Positions 1 through 8,808 are shown, counted from the stretch's first letter. The stretch is DNA of 33,958 nucleotides from Thermoanaerobaculia bacterium (GCA_947259195.1 CAMYLC010000190.1:1-33958), one strand, 5' to 3'. A program made the numbers and translations. Notes: a model not told the origin generated them from the letters alone.

Positions 1-42
1 TATCTGGTCTCCGGCCTGACCGCCGGCGCGGTCAAAGGCTAA
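1..42 (+). CDS. C-terminal end of an upstream gene (partial)
   Basis: An open frame enters from the left edge and ends at a TAA at 40-42. The last residues read YLVSGLTAGAVKG. Only 13 codons are visible, so no function can be assigned. The stop lies 22 bases before the ATG at 65, with a strong ribosome site in that gap, so this gene is probably co-transcribed with the DOMON-like gene that follows. Confidence 0.5.
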   Translation, partial: YLVSGLTAGAVKG

Positions 43-64
43 ACACGTTCAAAGGAGGTATGCA

Positions 65-835
65 ATGAGACAGATCGTACGCAACATGGCCGTTGCCGCT
101 TTCGCCTTCCTCGTGATGGTGGCGGTAGCACCTGCACAGGAGGTCTGCTTCGACGATCCTACTGGCGACGACAAGGGTCCTGGGGAGTATGTCTATCCGA
201 CCGATGCCGTCTACACCAAGGGATCGTTCGATATGACCAAGTTCTGCCTGAAGGTCAAAGGCAGCAAGGCGAATGTCGAAGTGTCGGTGAACTCCAATCT
301 GCAGGATCCCTGGGGCATGGATGTCGGGTTCGCGGTGCAGATGTTCTTCGTCTATATCGACAACGCCGAGGGTGGCCACACCGAAGGCCTGCCGGGTACC
401 AACCATCTGTTTCCCGAAGATCAGGCCTGGGACAAGGTGATCATTCTCTCTCCGCAACAGCTCGGCATGGTCAAGAACGAGATCGAGGCCAAGGCCGCCG
501 ACTGGAAGGACGACATCATCGTTCCGAGCCGCACCAAGGGCGCCGGCCGGACGGTCAGCGGTTCGGTCAAGATGGCCGATCTCGGTGAGGGTGATCCCGC
601 CACCTGGGGCTACCAGGTGATCGTGCAATCGAACGAGGGTTTTCCGGCCGAGACCGATCTGCTTACCCGCAAAGTAAACGAGTTCGAGGGCCAGCATCGC
701 TACGGTGGCGGCACCGACTACGACTGCGATCCCCACGTCATGGACATTCTGGGCGATCACGCCTGGCTCGCCTACGAGTGCGAGGCCGACGGGACGCCGA
801 AGACGATGGCCACTGTCGGCATGGTGAAGAGGTAG
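65..835 (+). CDS. Secreted DOMON-like (glucodextranase C-terminal-like) protein
   Basis: 256 aa, with an N-terminal signal peptide (hydrophobic stretch at about residues 8-23, ending APAQ). It is therefore exported to the periplasm or cell surface. The mature N-terminus has an acidic DPTGDDKGPGEYVYP motif, which I recognise from the glucodextranase C-terminal / DOMON-like family, a beta-sandwich module associated with carbohydrate or haem binding. No catalytic residues are evident. Four cysteines (FC, VCF, DCD, ECE contexts) could form two disulfides. The start is supported by AAAGGAGG at 50-57, 7 bases upstream of the ATG. The neighbouring barrel gene starts 39 bases downstream behind another strong ribosome site, so the two are likely one operon. 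A paralogue lies at 3167. Ligand unknown; family assignment from motif memory. Confidence 0.8.
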   Translation: MRQIVRNMAVAAFAFLVMVAVAPAQEVCFDDPTGDDKGPGEYVYPTDAVYTKGSFDMTKFCLKVKGSKANVEVSVNSNLQDPWGMDVGFAVQMFFVYIDNAEGGHTEGLPGTNHLFPEDQAWDKVIILSPQQLGMVKNEIEAKAADWKDDIIVPSRTKGAGRTVSGSVKMADLGEGDPATWGYQVIVQSNEGFPAETDLLTRKVNEFEGQHRYGGGTDYDCDPHVMDILGDHAWLAYECEADGTPKTMATVGMVKR

Positions 836-874
836 CCGGATTCTGTCTCCACAATCGTGGAAGGAGGTTTATCG

Positions 875-3070
875 ATGACTAGAAAGACCTTTGCAATCGC
901 CCTGATCGCGATCGGCGCGGTGGCTTTCTCGACGGTGTCCCTGTACGCGGCCGACACCAAGCCCTTTACGATCGACGGCGTCAACTACACCAAGTGGCTG
1001 TGGGGCACGAGCCGCCGCGATGGCTCGCTCTACAACTTCACGACGATTCCGGGTGAGGGATCGGGCGACAACGGTCAGGGCACCGAGCTCGAGCTGTTGG
1101 TCTCCGCCAAGCCCTCCAGCAAGATCGAGGTCAGCGGCCGCATGAAGGCCCGCTTCAACCAAAACTTCTGGACCAACTTCGGTGGTTTTGGCACCAGTGG
1201 AGGTACACCCGGAACCTCAGAGTGCTTGAGCGGCGATTGCGGCGAGTTCGATTCGCGCTCGGCGCAGTACGTCAAGTTTCGCGGCCTGACCATCACCATC
1301 ACCCCAGGTTACAAGTGGCTCGATACCGCGACGATCGGCTCGAGCGACTTCGGCATGTTCGATGCCTTCACTATCGGTAAGATCCGGTACATCGATCGAG
1401 ATAACGGGGCCGGCCTGATCTTCCAGGGGGCGTTTGCCGACCGCAAGGTGGGCTATGACTTCGTGCGCATCTCGCTGCCACGTCTGTGGGCGGGCCCGGA
1501 CTTCAACACTGGCGACTACAACGTTCAGGACGCTGGCTACGGTCTACAGCTGCGTTTCAATCCCGACACGCCGATGTTCGACGGTGCCTTGATCTATAGT
1601 TGGGTCAACGACATCGAGGTCGACGCGAGAGATGTCCTCTTCGACGACGGTGTCGATGTGACCAGCCGCTCCGACAACACGGTCTGGGGCCTGCGTCTCG
1701 GGATCCACCCGAGTCAGATGTTCGATATCCGCGCTGCCTATTACGACTCTGATTCGAAGCTGAATTGCGATCTGGCGTCGTGCGAGTTCTTCGGTATCTC
1801 CGGTTTCTCGCCGATCATCGGCGGCGAAAATAGCGATTCGGCCTGGTACGCTGATTTCGATATCAACGATCCGTTCAAGGTAGGCGTGAATTTCAACATT
1901 CAAGCCTTCGATATCGGTGCCGAATATGTTTCGACGCTGGCGGCACGGCGTGAATCCGACGTGCTACTGACCGAAGGTCACGACAGCGCCTTCCTGTTTC
2001 CGGGCCCTGACAACTCGGCCTTTGGTGTCTTCGCGGGCAACTTTACTCAAATGGGCATCGGCGGCTGGCAGGGTACCGCCCAGCAGGTCGCGACCATCAA
2101 CGCCGATAACGAGTTCACCGACTTCGACGAGCCGATGGCGGAAACCGCGATCGGCTGGAAGGGCGTAACGGTCCTGATTCCCTGGACCATCGGCGATCTG
2201 GATCTTTCCGGCGAATACACCTACATCGACTACAACACCAACTGGCAGGCCTGGGGATCTCCTGACCAACCGGTGCTGACCACGAAGTATCCGAACTTCG
2301 AATCGGATGCCGGAGTTGTCTCATTTCGCAATGCCTACGCTCCCTTCCAAGACCGCGAAAGCGATCTTCTGGTGCTCAAGGGCAAGTACTACTTCGACGT
2401 TGGCAATGGCCTGGAGATCTTCGGTAAGTTGAAGTGGATCAATGAGACCGACAAGCGGATGACCGACCCGCGCTTCCTGCCCTACCTGCCGGGTGACTGC
2501 CCGGGTGGTGGCGTCGAGTGCTCCAACAATGCCCGACCAGACAACGCCAGCACCAACGATCTATACGGCAACCCGCCGGTAATCACCAACGATCTGGGTC
2601 AGACGGGCTACCAGTGGAAGCCGTTCGACAGCGTCTCGGACGACGACAAGGATCTGGACTACTTCCATTGGATCCTCGGGGCCAGCTACCAGCTCACCGA
2701 CGAGCTCTGGGGCTCGCTTGCGTGGGAGAGCTACGACGTCACGCTGCTGGACGGCAACACCGCCTTCCAGGCCTATCAGCTGCATCTCATGTCGTCGGGA
2801 GACATCGACAAGAACAAGCTGATCCTGATCCTGAAGTACAACGTCGGTGGTGCCGAGATCGGTTTCAACTACGAGTACAACACCGAGGACTTCAAGCCGA
2901 ACTTCGGAGGCGGCTTCGTTCCCACCTTCGCGGACGCGGAGACGGCCGCGACCTTTGGGCTACCTGAGGGTTCCCCCGGATTCTCTGGTCGCTTCGGCGG
3001 CTGGAATTCTCTGCTCGACCGGAGTGGTACACAGCAGCGCTTGAAGGCGTTTCTGAAGCTGCGCTTCTAG
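875..3070 (+). CDS. Large outer-membrane beta-barrel protein
   Basis: 731 aa from the ATG at 875, which follows AAGGAGG (861-867) at good spacing. An in-frame GTG at 857 lies upstream of that ribosome site and is rejected. There is a clear signal peptide (cleavage near YAA-DTK). The mature protein has many short alternating aromatic/hydrophobic strands separated by Gly/Asp/Asn-rich loops, and it ends LKAFLKLRF; a C-terminal Phe is the usual barrel-assembly signal. It resembles the large porin-like or MtrB-like barrels of Acidobacteriota and Deltaproteobacteria, but no CXXCH haem motif is present in it or beside it. Three close cysteine pairs (CLSGDC, CDLASC, CPGGGVEC) lie in predicted loops. 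It sits between two DOMON-like secreted proteins, so a role in surface binding or transport is plausible. Substrate unknown. Confidence 0.8.
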   Translation: MTRKTFAIALIAIGAVAFSTVSLYAADTKPFTIDGVNYTKWLWGTSRRDGSLYNFTTIPGEGSGDNGQGTELELLVSAKPSSKIEVSGRMKARFNQNFWTNFGGFGTSGGTPGTSECLSGDCGEFDSRSAQYVKFRGLTITITPGYKWLDTATIGSSDFGMFDAFTIGKIRYIDRDNGAGLIFQGAFADRKVGYDFVRISLPRLWAGPDFNTGDYNVQDAGYGLQLRFNPDTPMFDGALIYSWVNDIEVDARDVLFDDGVDVTSRSDNTVWGLRLGIHPSQMFDIRAAYYDSDSKLNCDLASCEFFGISGFSPIIGGENSDSAWYADFDINDPFKVGVNFNIQAFDIGAEYVSTLAARRESDVLLTEGHDSAFLFPGPDNSAFGVFAGNFTQMGIGGWQGTAQQVATINADNEFTDFDEPMAETAIGWKGVTVLIPWTIGDLDLSGEYTYIDYNTNWQAWGSPDQPVLTTKYPNFESDAGVVSFRNAYAPFQDRESDLLVLKGKYYFDVGNGLEIFGKLKWINETDKRMTDPRFLPYLPGDCPGGGVECSNNARPDNASTNDLYGNPPVITNDLGQTGYQWKPFDSVSDDDKDLDYFHWILGASYQLTDELWGSLAWESYDVTLLDGNTAFQAYQLHLMSSGDIDKNKLILILKYNVGGAEIGFNYEYNTEDFKPNFGGGFVPTFADAETAATFGLPEGSPGFSGRFGGWNSLLDRSGTQQRLKAFLKLRF

Positions 3071-3091
3071 CGCGGCGAGTGTTCTAACATA

Positions 3092-3131
3092 GGGGTCCGG
3101 CGTCGCCGGCTGCGCGCCGGGCCCCTTCTTT
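3092..3131 (+). terminator. Intrinsic terminator after the barrel gene
   Basis: An 11-bp stem (3092-3102 with 3115-3125, GGGGTCCGGCG / CGCCGGGCCCC, one G-U pair) with a 12-base loop is followed at once by TTCTTT. It starts 21 bases after the barrel stop codon. It should end the barrel transcript and separate it from the DOMON-like gene at 3167. Confidence 0.75.
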
Positions 3132-3166
3132 CACAAAGCTCGAACTGACTCGCGGAGACTCACGCC

Positions 3167-4165
3167 ATGGCCAGACGAAACAACAAGACACTCATTCTGA
3201 CTCTCGTCCTGTGCCTGGTGGCGAGCCTCGGGCTGTCGACGCAGGCACCGGCGCAGTCTAAAAAGACCCTCTTCAAGCTCGAGGATCCGTTCGGGGATGA
3301 CTACGGCGAAGGACGGCTCGTCTATCCCTTGATCTCAGATTTCGAGAAAGGGGACCTGGACCTGCTTTCCCTGACGGCCAGACGCGTTTCCGGAGGCACT
3401 CGATTCGAGGCCTTGTTCGCCAAGGAGATCAAGAAGGCCGACCGTGAGTCGGTCGATGATCTCGGCACCCAGCTCAACGCGATCGCCCGCTACGGTTTCT
3501 ATACCTTCAACATCGACATCTATGTCGACAAGGATCGCGAGCCGGGCTCGGGCCTGATCCGGATGTTGCCGGGGCGCGAAGCGGAGGTCACCCCAGAATT
3601 CGCCTGGGAGCGGGTCGTCTGCTTGACGCCGTTGCCGAACGAGGCCTCGGCGCGCCTGAGACGGTTGGTCGTCAACAGCATGAAACGTACGATGATGGAC
3701 GAGAGCGAAGGGCGGCTCGACGAGGAGGCGCTCGAGGAGTTCAAGGACTCGGTTCCGGCCGACATCGAGGAGAAGGCCTTCTTTCCGACTCGTGTCAACG
3801 TGCGCAATCGGATGATCGAGTTCACCGTTCCCGACAGCTTCCTGGGCGGCCCTGCCGACCCCAACTGGGGCTACGTCGTCGTCATCACAGCCGCCGACAT
3901 CATCCAGAGCATCGATATGAGCAAGGCCGCCTATCTCGGCAGGAAGAGCCGAGAGCGGTTCATGGCACTGCCAGTCTCGCCCGGCACTTGGCAGAATCGC
4001 CTCGGCGGAGGCCGCGAGGGCGAGGCGATCCAGCCCCCCATCATGGACATGCTCGTGCCCACGGGAGCGAGCCAGGAGGTTCTGCTCGATGACTACAGCA
4101 CGAAGCAGAACCGACCCGCCCGGCTGCCCGGTATCGTCCCGGCGCAGGACTCGTCCGGCTCCTAG
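3167..4165 (+). CDS. Second secreted DOMON-like (glucodextranase C-terminal-like) protein
   Basis: 332 aa with a signal peptide (hydrophobic core at about residues 9-24, ending APAQ). The mature start carries DPFGDDYGEGRLVYP, the same acidic signature as the protein at 65-835, so the two are divergent paralogues. A conserved WGYVVVIT segment near residue 242 matches WGYQVIVQ in the first paralogue. This copy is longer, with a charged helical insertion (about residues 165-205, rich in E, D and R) and a C-terminal tail. The predicted cellular role is export and ligand binding; no active site is visible. The ATG at 3167 follows CGGAGA (3153-3158). The next gene starts 23 bases after its stop, suggesting co-transcription. 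Confidence 0.75.
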   Translation: MARRNNKTLILTLVLCLVASLGLSTQAPAQSKKTLFKLEDPFGDDYGEGRLVYPLISDFEKGDLDLLSLTARRVSGGTRFEALFAKEIKKADRESVDDLGTQLNAIARYGFYTFNIDIYVDKDREPGSGLIRMLPGREAEVTPEFAWERVVCLTPLPNEASARLRRLVVNSMKRTMMDESEGRLDEEALEEFKDSVPADIEEKAFFPTRVNVRNRMIEFTVPDSFLGGPADPNWGYVVVITAADIIQSIDMSKAAYLGRKSRERFMALPVSPGTWQNRLGGGREGEAIQPPIMDMLVPTGASQEVLLDDYSTKQNRPARLPGIVPAQDSSGS

Positions 4166-4188
4166 CACCGGCGACCGAGGAATCCCTC

Positions 4189-5058
4189 TTGAGCCGATTC
4201 GACGCCGCGCGTCGGACCGCCCTGATTCGGGAGCTCCTTCGGCCTCTGCGAAAGCAGCCACGGGATCTGCTGTCGTTCGATGAGATTCGCCGACAGCTGC
4301 ATCTGAAGCATCTGGTCGACCGCGGTATTCAAGACATCCCGGTCGATCGCATCGTCGGGTCCCTGGGCCGGGCGGACGAGTTCGATCGCGAGTTCCTGCC
4401 GCGCCGCGAGGCTCTGCGCGAGCGGTGGGAGCAGATCGAGGACCTGGCGGAGGGCCCGACCGGCTTTCCGCCAGTCGAGCTCTACAAGGTCGGTGACGCC
4501 TACTTCGTCGTCGATGGGCACCACCGCGTCTCGGTGGCCCGCTCCTTGGAGGCGCCGACGATCGAGGCGCGAGTGCAGGAGTTCCAGACCTCGGTACCTC
4601 TCGGCGCCGACGACTCTCCCGACGAGATCGTCCTCAAACAGGGGCTGGCCGATTTCCTGGAGGCGACGGCCCTCGAGGCCAGCGACTTCGAGAGCTTTCG
4701 CGCGACTCTGCCCTACGCCTATCAGCGGCTCCTCGAGCACATCTGCGTCCACGGCTACTACCTGGGAATCGAAAACGAGCGTCCGTTCGACTGGCAGGAG
4801 GCGGTCGAGTCCTGGCGCGACCTGGTCTTCCGACCGACGCTCGAGACCATCCGTCGTCACGACCTGATGAGCGCGTTTCCCGACCGGACAGAGACCGACC
4901 TCTATCTCTATGTGATGGACAACCTCCACTTCCTGCGTGAGGAATACGGTCCGGCAGCCCCACAACCGGACGAGGCGGTGCGGGACCTGAAGCGCTCCCA
5001 GGCTCGAGACGACTCACTGCTCGACCGCTTGACCCGTCGCCGAACCCAGGACCCCTGA
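4189..5058 (+). CDS. ParB-like nuclease-fold protein with DUF4032-like C-terminus
   Basis: 289 aa, starting at TTG 4189 with GAGGAA at 4177-4182, 6 bases upstream; no ATG fits as well. Residues about 48-125 hold a ParB/Srx-like domain: IPVDRIVGS, then VELYKVGDAYFVVDGHHRVSVAR, where DGHHR is the conserved phosphate/nucleotide-binding motif. The C-terminal half (FDWQEAVESW, then FPDRTETDLYLYV) resembles the DUF4032 region found with this fold in Actinobacteria and Chloroflexi. It lacks a DNA-binding HTH and has no ParA partner here, so a chromosome-segregation role is unlikely. A nucleotide-dependent regulator or enzyme is possible. It is cytoplasmic, having no signal or membrane segment, and is the last gene of the left + strand block. 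Confidence 0.7.
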   Translation: MSRFDAARRTALIRELLRPLRKQPRDLLSFDEIRRQLHLKHLVDRGIQDIPVDRIVGSLGRADEFDREFLPRREALRERWEQIEDLAEGPTGFPPVELYKVGDAYFVVDGHHRVSVARSLEAPTIEARVQEFQTSVPLGADDSPDEIVLKQGLADFLEATALEASDFESFRATLPYAYQRLLEHICVHGYYLGIENERPFDWQEAVESWRDLVFRPTLETIRRHDLMSAFPDRTETDLYLYVMDNLHFLREEYGPAAPQPDEAVRDLKRSQARDDSLLDRLTRRRTQDP

Positions 5059-5070
5059 GAATCGACCCGC

Positions 5071-5092
5071 CTGCCGCGCATGTTGGCGGCAG
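5071..5092 (+). terminator. Hairpin just after the ParB-like gene
   Basis: CTGCCGC (5071-5077) pairs perfectly with GCGGCAG (5086-5092) across an 8-base loop, 13 bases after the stop at 5058. No T-run follows, so it is only a possible transcript end. Confidence 0.35.
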
Positions 5093-5295
5093 AAGAAAGC
5101 CAGGGTAGCGAAGTGACTCAGGTCGACTGGACAGCAGCCAGCTGAGGTAGGTAGATCGAATCGGCGCTCTCACAACGCTCCACAACCTGCGGCACCCCTC
5201 GGCAGATGTCGGAGTTGCTTTAGGTGTTGAGGGCCAACCTCACCGCCAGAGGTCTTCATCGATCCGATCAAGGTCCTCCGATTTCGTGGAGTCGA
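5093..5295. other. Intergenic stretch with no gene seen
   Basis: This spacer lies between the ParB-like gene and the kinase pseudogene, whose ends converge here. Open frames crossing it are antisense extensions of neighbours with no recognisable motif. Confidence 0.5.
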
Positions 5296-5848
5296 TCAGT
5301 CCCGGCCGCGGAGCTCGGCAGCCCAGTTCTGGATCAGCATAAGGCGACTGGGAGAGGCGCTTCCTTCCGCAAATCGGGATAAGAAGAAGCTTGTCCATTC
5401 GCACCCACTCCGTAGGGCGCGAATCGGACTGCGTCGAGGACCGGCAGCGAGAAAATACCTTCCATCAGCTTGACGGGAGCTCCAAGACTGAGCGGTTCCC
5501 GGTCGATGACCTCGACCGCCATGATGGCCTCGCCTTCGACGTAGAAGATCTCGTTTCCATCCCGCGACCAGAAAGGGATCGCCCGTCGCCTCCAGCTTCG
5601 ACTCCGAGAACGGCAGGGCCCACACTCCCGGTGTCGTCGTCGAGCGGAAGAATAGCAGGTAGCCGGGCGGCGAATACGCCACCGACTGGATCGGATCTTG
5701 GTCCGTGCCAGCCCCCGGTTCGAGCGCCTTGGCGAGACCGAAGTCCAGCACCTTGACCGTGCCGCCCGGCGTCAACTTGACGTTGGCCGGTTTGAGATCC
5801 CGGTGGACGATCCCCTGCTCGTGGGCCTCCTCGAGGGCGTCGGGATTC
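5296..5848 (-). pseudogene. Decayed Ser/Thr kinase / TolB-like propeller gene
   Basis: Reading the minus strand from about 5848, one frame gives the kinase catalytic loop and activation-segment start ([33 protein letters not shown]). The N-lobe is missing and the substrate-binding lobe is deleted: the next residues ([24 protein letters not shown]) already belong to a TolB/PD40-type propeller. Near 5565 the frame is lost and the expected [20 protein letters not shown] continues in another frame. Near 5390 a third frame is needed, and the family-typical tail ([12 protein letters not shown]) reappears in the first frame, ending at 5296. This is an internally deleted, multiply frameshifted remnant. 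It lies directly downstream of a related gene of the same strand and may derive from a tandem duplicate. No product is expected. Confidence 0.85.
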
Positions 5849-5863
5849 TACTGCTAACGGGCG

Positions 5864-5923
5864 GGGGCAAGCCCCATCCCTACACGGCGGTTTCGATGCA
5901 GGGGAGCCCCTTGCGGGCTCCCG
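5864..5923. repeat. Palindrome-rich spacer between kinase gene and kinase remnant
   Basis: Two hairpins lie close together. One is GGGG-caag-CCCC (5864-5867 with 5872-5875). The other is GGGAGCCC-cttgc-GGGCTCCC (5902-5909 with 5915-5922), an 8-bp perfect stem. CGGTTTCG occurs as a direct repeat at 5888-5895 and 5930-5937. The second hairpin is 15 bases past the stop of the minus-strand kinase gene and could act as its terminator, though no U-tract follows. It looks like an intergenic repeat element. Confidence 0.45.
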
Positions 5924-5937
5924 ACCGTCGGTTTCGC

Positions 5938-8675
5938 CTACTCGGTTCCCGAGGTAAGCAGCCAGATGTCGGCTTCGGTGACTCGGCGGCTGAAGACGAC
6001 CTGGGTTCCGTCGCCGGAGATACGGGGCGGGCCAATGACATCCCGCGGAACGGAGAACACCTCCTCCGTCTCCTTCGTCTCGCGGTCGACGACGAAGAAC
6101 CGCTTGCCCTCGTAAACGAACATCAGTCGTCGGCTGTCCGGCAACCAGACCGGCCACTCGCCGAAGTCCGTCAGGCGGTTGTAGGTCTGCTCCTCGAGCG
6201 AGTACACAATCACACCTGTGCCGGGGTATCCAGCCTGCCCCGTCAGCATGGTTCCGTCGGGCGACCAGGAGGTAACGACCATCGGTGGCCCCGAGTCCTG
6301 CACAGGCGGCAGAATCTGCGGCGTTTGCTCGGCAGAAGAACGATTCGGGTCGATGATCGCGGTGGTTGCGTTCGGACCGAGGCTGTTCATCGCCGCGATT
6401 TTCGAGCCGTCGGGCGACCAGGCGAGGAGACTGACACCCGGGGCCATCTCCGTGAGCTGCAGGAGATCACTCCCATCCCGGCGGATCTTCCACACCTGGA
6501 GCGTTCCGCTGCGATCCGAGAAGAAAGCGACCCACTCACCGTCCGGCGACCAACGGGGAACCCTATCCATCGCCGCGTCGCCGGTGAGCTGCCGCAGGCC
6601 CGAGCCGTCGACCCGACAGAGATAGACATCACCCTCCGGTCGGGCGCGGGTGTAGAAGACCACCCACTCTCCGTCGGCAGAGATGTCTGCCGACGAGAAC
6701 TGGATCGATCCCGCCGTGACCCACTGAGAATCGCCAGTGGGCATCTCCGTGACCGGATTCAAGGTGAGACGCTGGATGTTCTGGGTCATCAGCACCGAGC
6801 TGTACGCGATCCGGCTGCCTTCTCCGGAAAGAGCCGGATGTGCCAGGTAGGTCGCGGGCGTCGTCAGCGGCTCGGGCTCACCCCTAGCCTGGCCGGACTT
6901 CTCGTCGACGGCAACGCGCCACAGATTCATGCTGCCGCTGCGATCGCTCGCGAAGTAGATGTACCTACCATCTGGCGACCACGCTGGCCCCCAGTCAGTT
7001 GCAGGATCGGTGGTCACAGCGACTCTCTCTCCCCCACCGGCGGGTACCGTAACGATATCCATTTGAGTGAGGTCGCCCAGCCGGGATACAAACGCGATTC
7101 GCTCGCCGCTCGGTGACCACTTCGGTACAACTCCGTCGTCGTCGACCAGCTGACGTACCTCGCCTGTGGCGACTTCTGCCACCCAGATCGAGCTGTGCCC
7201 TTCCCAATTGAGGGGGTTGAGGCCCTCGCTCTCCGTCGAATAGACCAACTGAGTGCCATCCGGGGACCAGGAAGGGTTGAATCCGTCTCGAGTCACTCGC
7301 CGCGCCGCTTCGCCAGTCCGCCCCATGACGAAGATGCCACCTCCTTCACGGCTCGAGTGAAAAGCGACCCTCTCACCGTCCGGTGAGAAGGCCGGCTGCA
7401 GGTTGTCCGCGCCCGAGTCCTCGGTGAGATTGAAGGGCTTCTGGCCACTCACGCTTTGCAGGAAGATGTCTTGGTTCTCCGGACCCTCGCCGGAGTAGAC
7501 CACCCACTGACCGTCCGGGGACAGGCTTGGGATCTGCTCGATTCCGGGTTGCGAAGTCAGCTGCTTGTGGTTGAGCCGCGCGGCCAGAGGTGCCCGGGGC
7601 TCGTCGACCTTTTTCCGGTCGAAGAACACGTAGTACACCGCGAAGACCATGCCCCACACCATCCCGAGTGCCCCCAGCCAGTAGTACCAGCGACTCCGGC
7701 GTGGCGGAAAGACCTCCCTGGGCGCGGCCGGCGTCTCGGCCTCGGGTGTGGAAGTGGGAAGCTGTCCGGTTGGCACTTTCGCCAACACTCGCTCGACGGC
7801 GGCCTCGATCTCCTCGGACGCGGTTCCCCCGATCTTGTTCTGCACATCCCGCAGCTCGAGCCAGATCTGATCCGTCGACTGGTAGCGCAGCAGCGGGTCC
7901 TTCTCCAGGCACCGCTGCAGGATCAGATTCAACTGCTCGGGCAGTTCGGGTTTGATCTCGCTGGCAGCCGTCGGTGCATCGCGCAGCATGCTCGACATCA
8001 GGGCTGCTGTGTTCGGCGCCTGGAAGGGCCGCTCGCCGCAGAGCATCTCGTGGAGCATGATGCCCAGCGAGAAGATGTCGGTGCGGTGATCCACCGCTTC
8101 ACCCTGGATCTGCTCAGGCGACATATACGGAATCGTGCCGAGGATGACCCCTTCCTGCGTCATCGCTTCGGTCGCCATCAGGCTGGTTCCCTCGTCGAAG
8201 TCCGTCCGACGCAGCTTGGCGAGGCCGAAGTCCAGAACCTTGACGCGCCCCTCCTGATCGATCATCTCGTGGGCTGGCTTGAGGTCGCGGTGGACGACAC
8301 CCTGGTCGTGAGCCACCCTCAGGGCCTCGGTCAGGGAGATGGCGATCTTGAGGACCCTGTTGACCGACATTCCGTCGGCGGAAATCAGGTCGGCAAGGGG
8401 CTTGCCCTCGACCAACTGCATGGTGAGGAAATGGTTGCCGTTGGCCTCTTCTACACTGTAGAGCGTAACGATATTGGGGTGGTCCAGGGCCGCGAGCGTC
8501 TCCGCCTCTCTCTGGAATCGCTCGAGCTTGTCCTGGCTTCCAGCCACCTCGGGAGGCAGCAGCTTGAGAGCAACGTGACGCTTGAGATTGATGTCCTCGG
8601 CCCGGTAGACCTCCCCATCCCACCCTCGCCGAGCTTGGCGAGGATGCGATAGTGGGACAGGGTCGTGCCGATCAT
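5938..8675 (-). CDS. Ser/Thr protein kinase with TolB/WD40-like propeller, single frameshift
   Basis: The natural start is ATG 8675 (MIGTTLSHYRILAKLGEGGMG), but the frame breaks right after the glycine loop. Adding one base in the C-run at 8613-8616 restores EVYRAEDINLK and a 912-aa protein; the span of 2738 bases plus one is divisible by three. Domains: Hanks-type kinase (about residues 1-270) with VALK lysine, HRDLKP at 129-134, DFG at about 149; a linker; one transmembrane segment (about 330-353); then eight or so PD40/TolB repeats (SPDG-hydrophobic motifs) predicted outside the inner membrane. This is the usual acidobacterial sensor-kinase layout. The Asn after HRDLKP(A) that binds Mg is His (residue 136, codon CAC), which may impair catalysis. 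The frameshift is either real inactivation or a sequencing error. It is divergent from tetR. Confidence 0.8.
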
Positions 8676-8685
8676 CACGCCGTCT

Positions 8686-8705
8686 GGCCGGCAGGGACGC
8701 CGGCC
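8686..8705 (-). promoter_or_regulatory. Hairpin in the leader of the propeller-kinase gene
   Basis: GGCCGGC (8686-8692) pairs perfectly with GCCGGCC (8699-8705) across a 6-base loop. On the minus strand it lies between a purine-rich GGAGGGGG (8706-8713) and the ATG at 8675. It could affect translation, or could simply be a copy of a short intergenic palindrome also seen at 31566 and, less closely, 32416. Confidence 0.4.
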
Positions 8706-8775
8706 CCCTCCAAGAGTTTTGCCTCGGGTGCGCACTATCTTACGCGATCCGGCCAACAGCCGGCTCTCGGAGCCG

Positions 8776-8805
8776 TTGACATCCTGCAAGCGACCCCGCT
8801 ACACT
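8776..8805 (+). promoter_or_regulatory. Sigma-70-type promoter of the tetR gene
   Basis: TTGACA (8776-8781), a perfect -35 box, is separated by 18 bases from TACACT (8800-8805), a good -10 box. The predicted transcript start is near 8812, about 27 bases before the tetR ATG. It is the clearest promoter in the window. Confidence 0.65.
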
Positions 8806-8808
8806 GCC

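Noticed and set aside
875..3070. The barrel as MtrB-like part of an extracellular electron-transfer conduit.
   Set aside because: No multihaem cytochrome gene is nearby and no CXXCH motif occurs; only the barrel size and C-terminal Phe are similar.
4189..5058. The ParB-like gene as a chromosome partition system.
   Set aside because: No HTH in the protein, no parA, no parS-like sites and no origin features.
5698..8652. Long + strand open frames of 472 and 398 codons.
   Set aside because: They are antisense to the kinase/propeller gene, rich in Arg, His and Gln, and match no family; they arise from GC-biased codon use.
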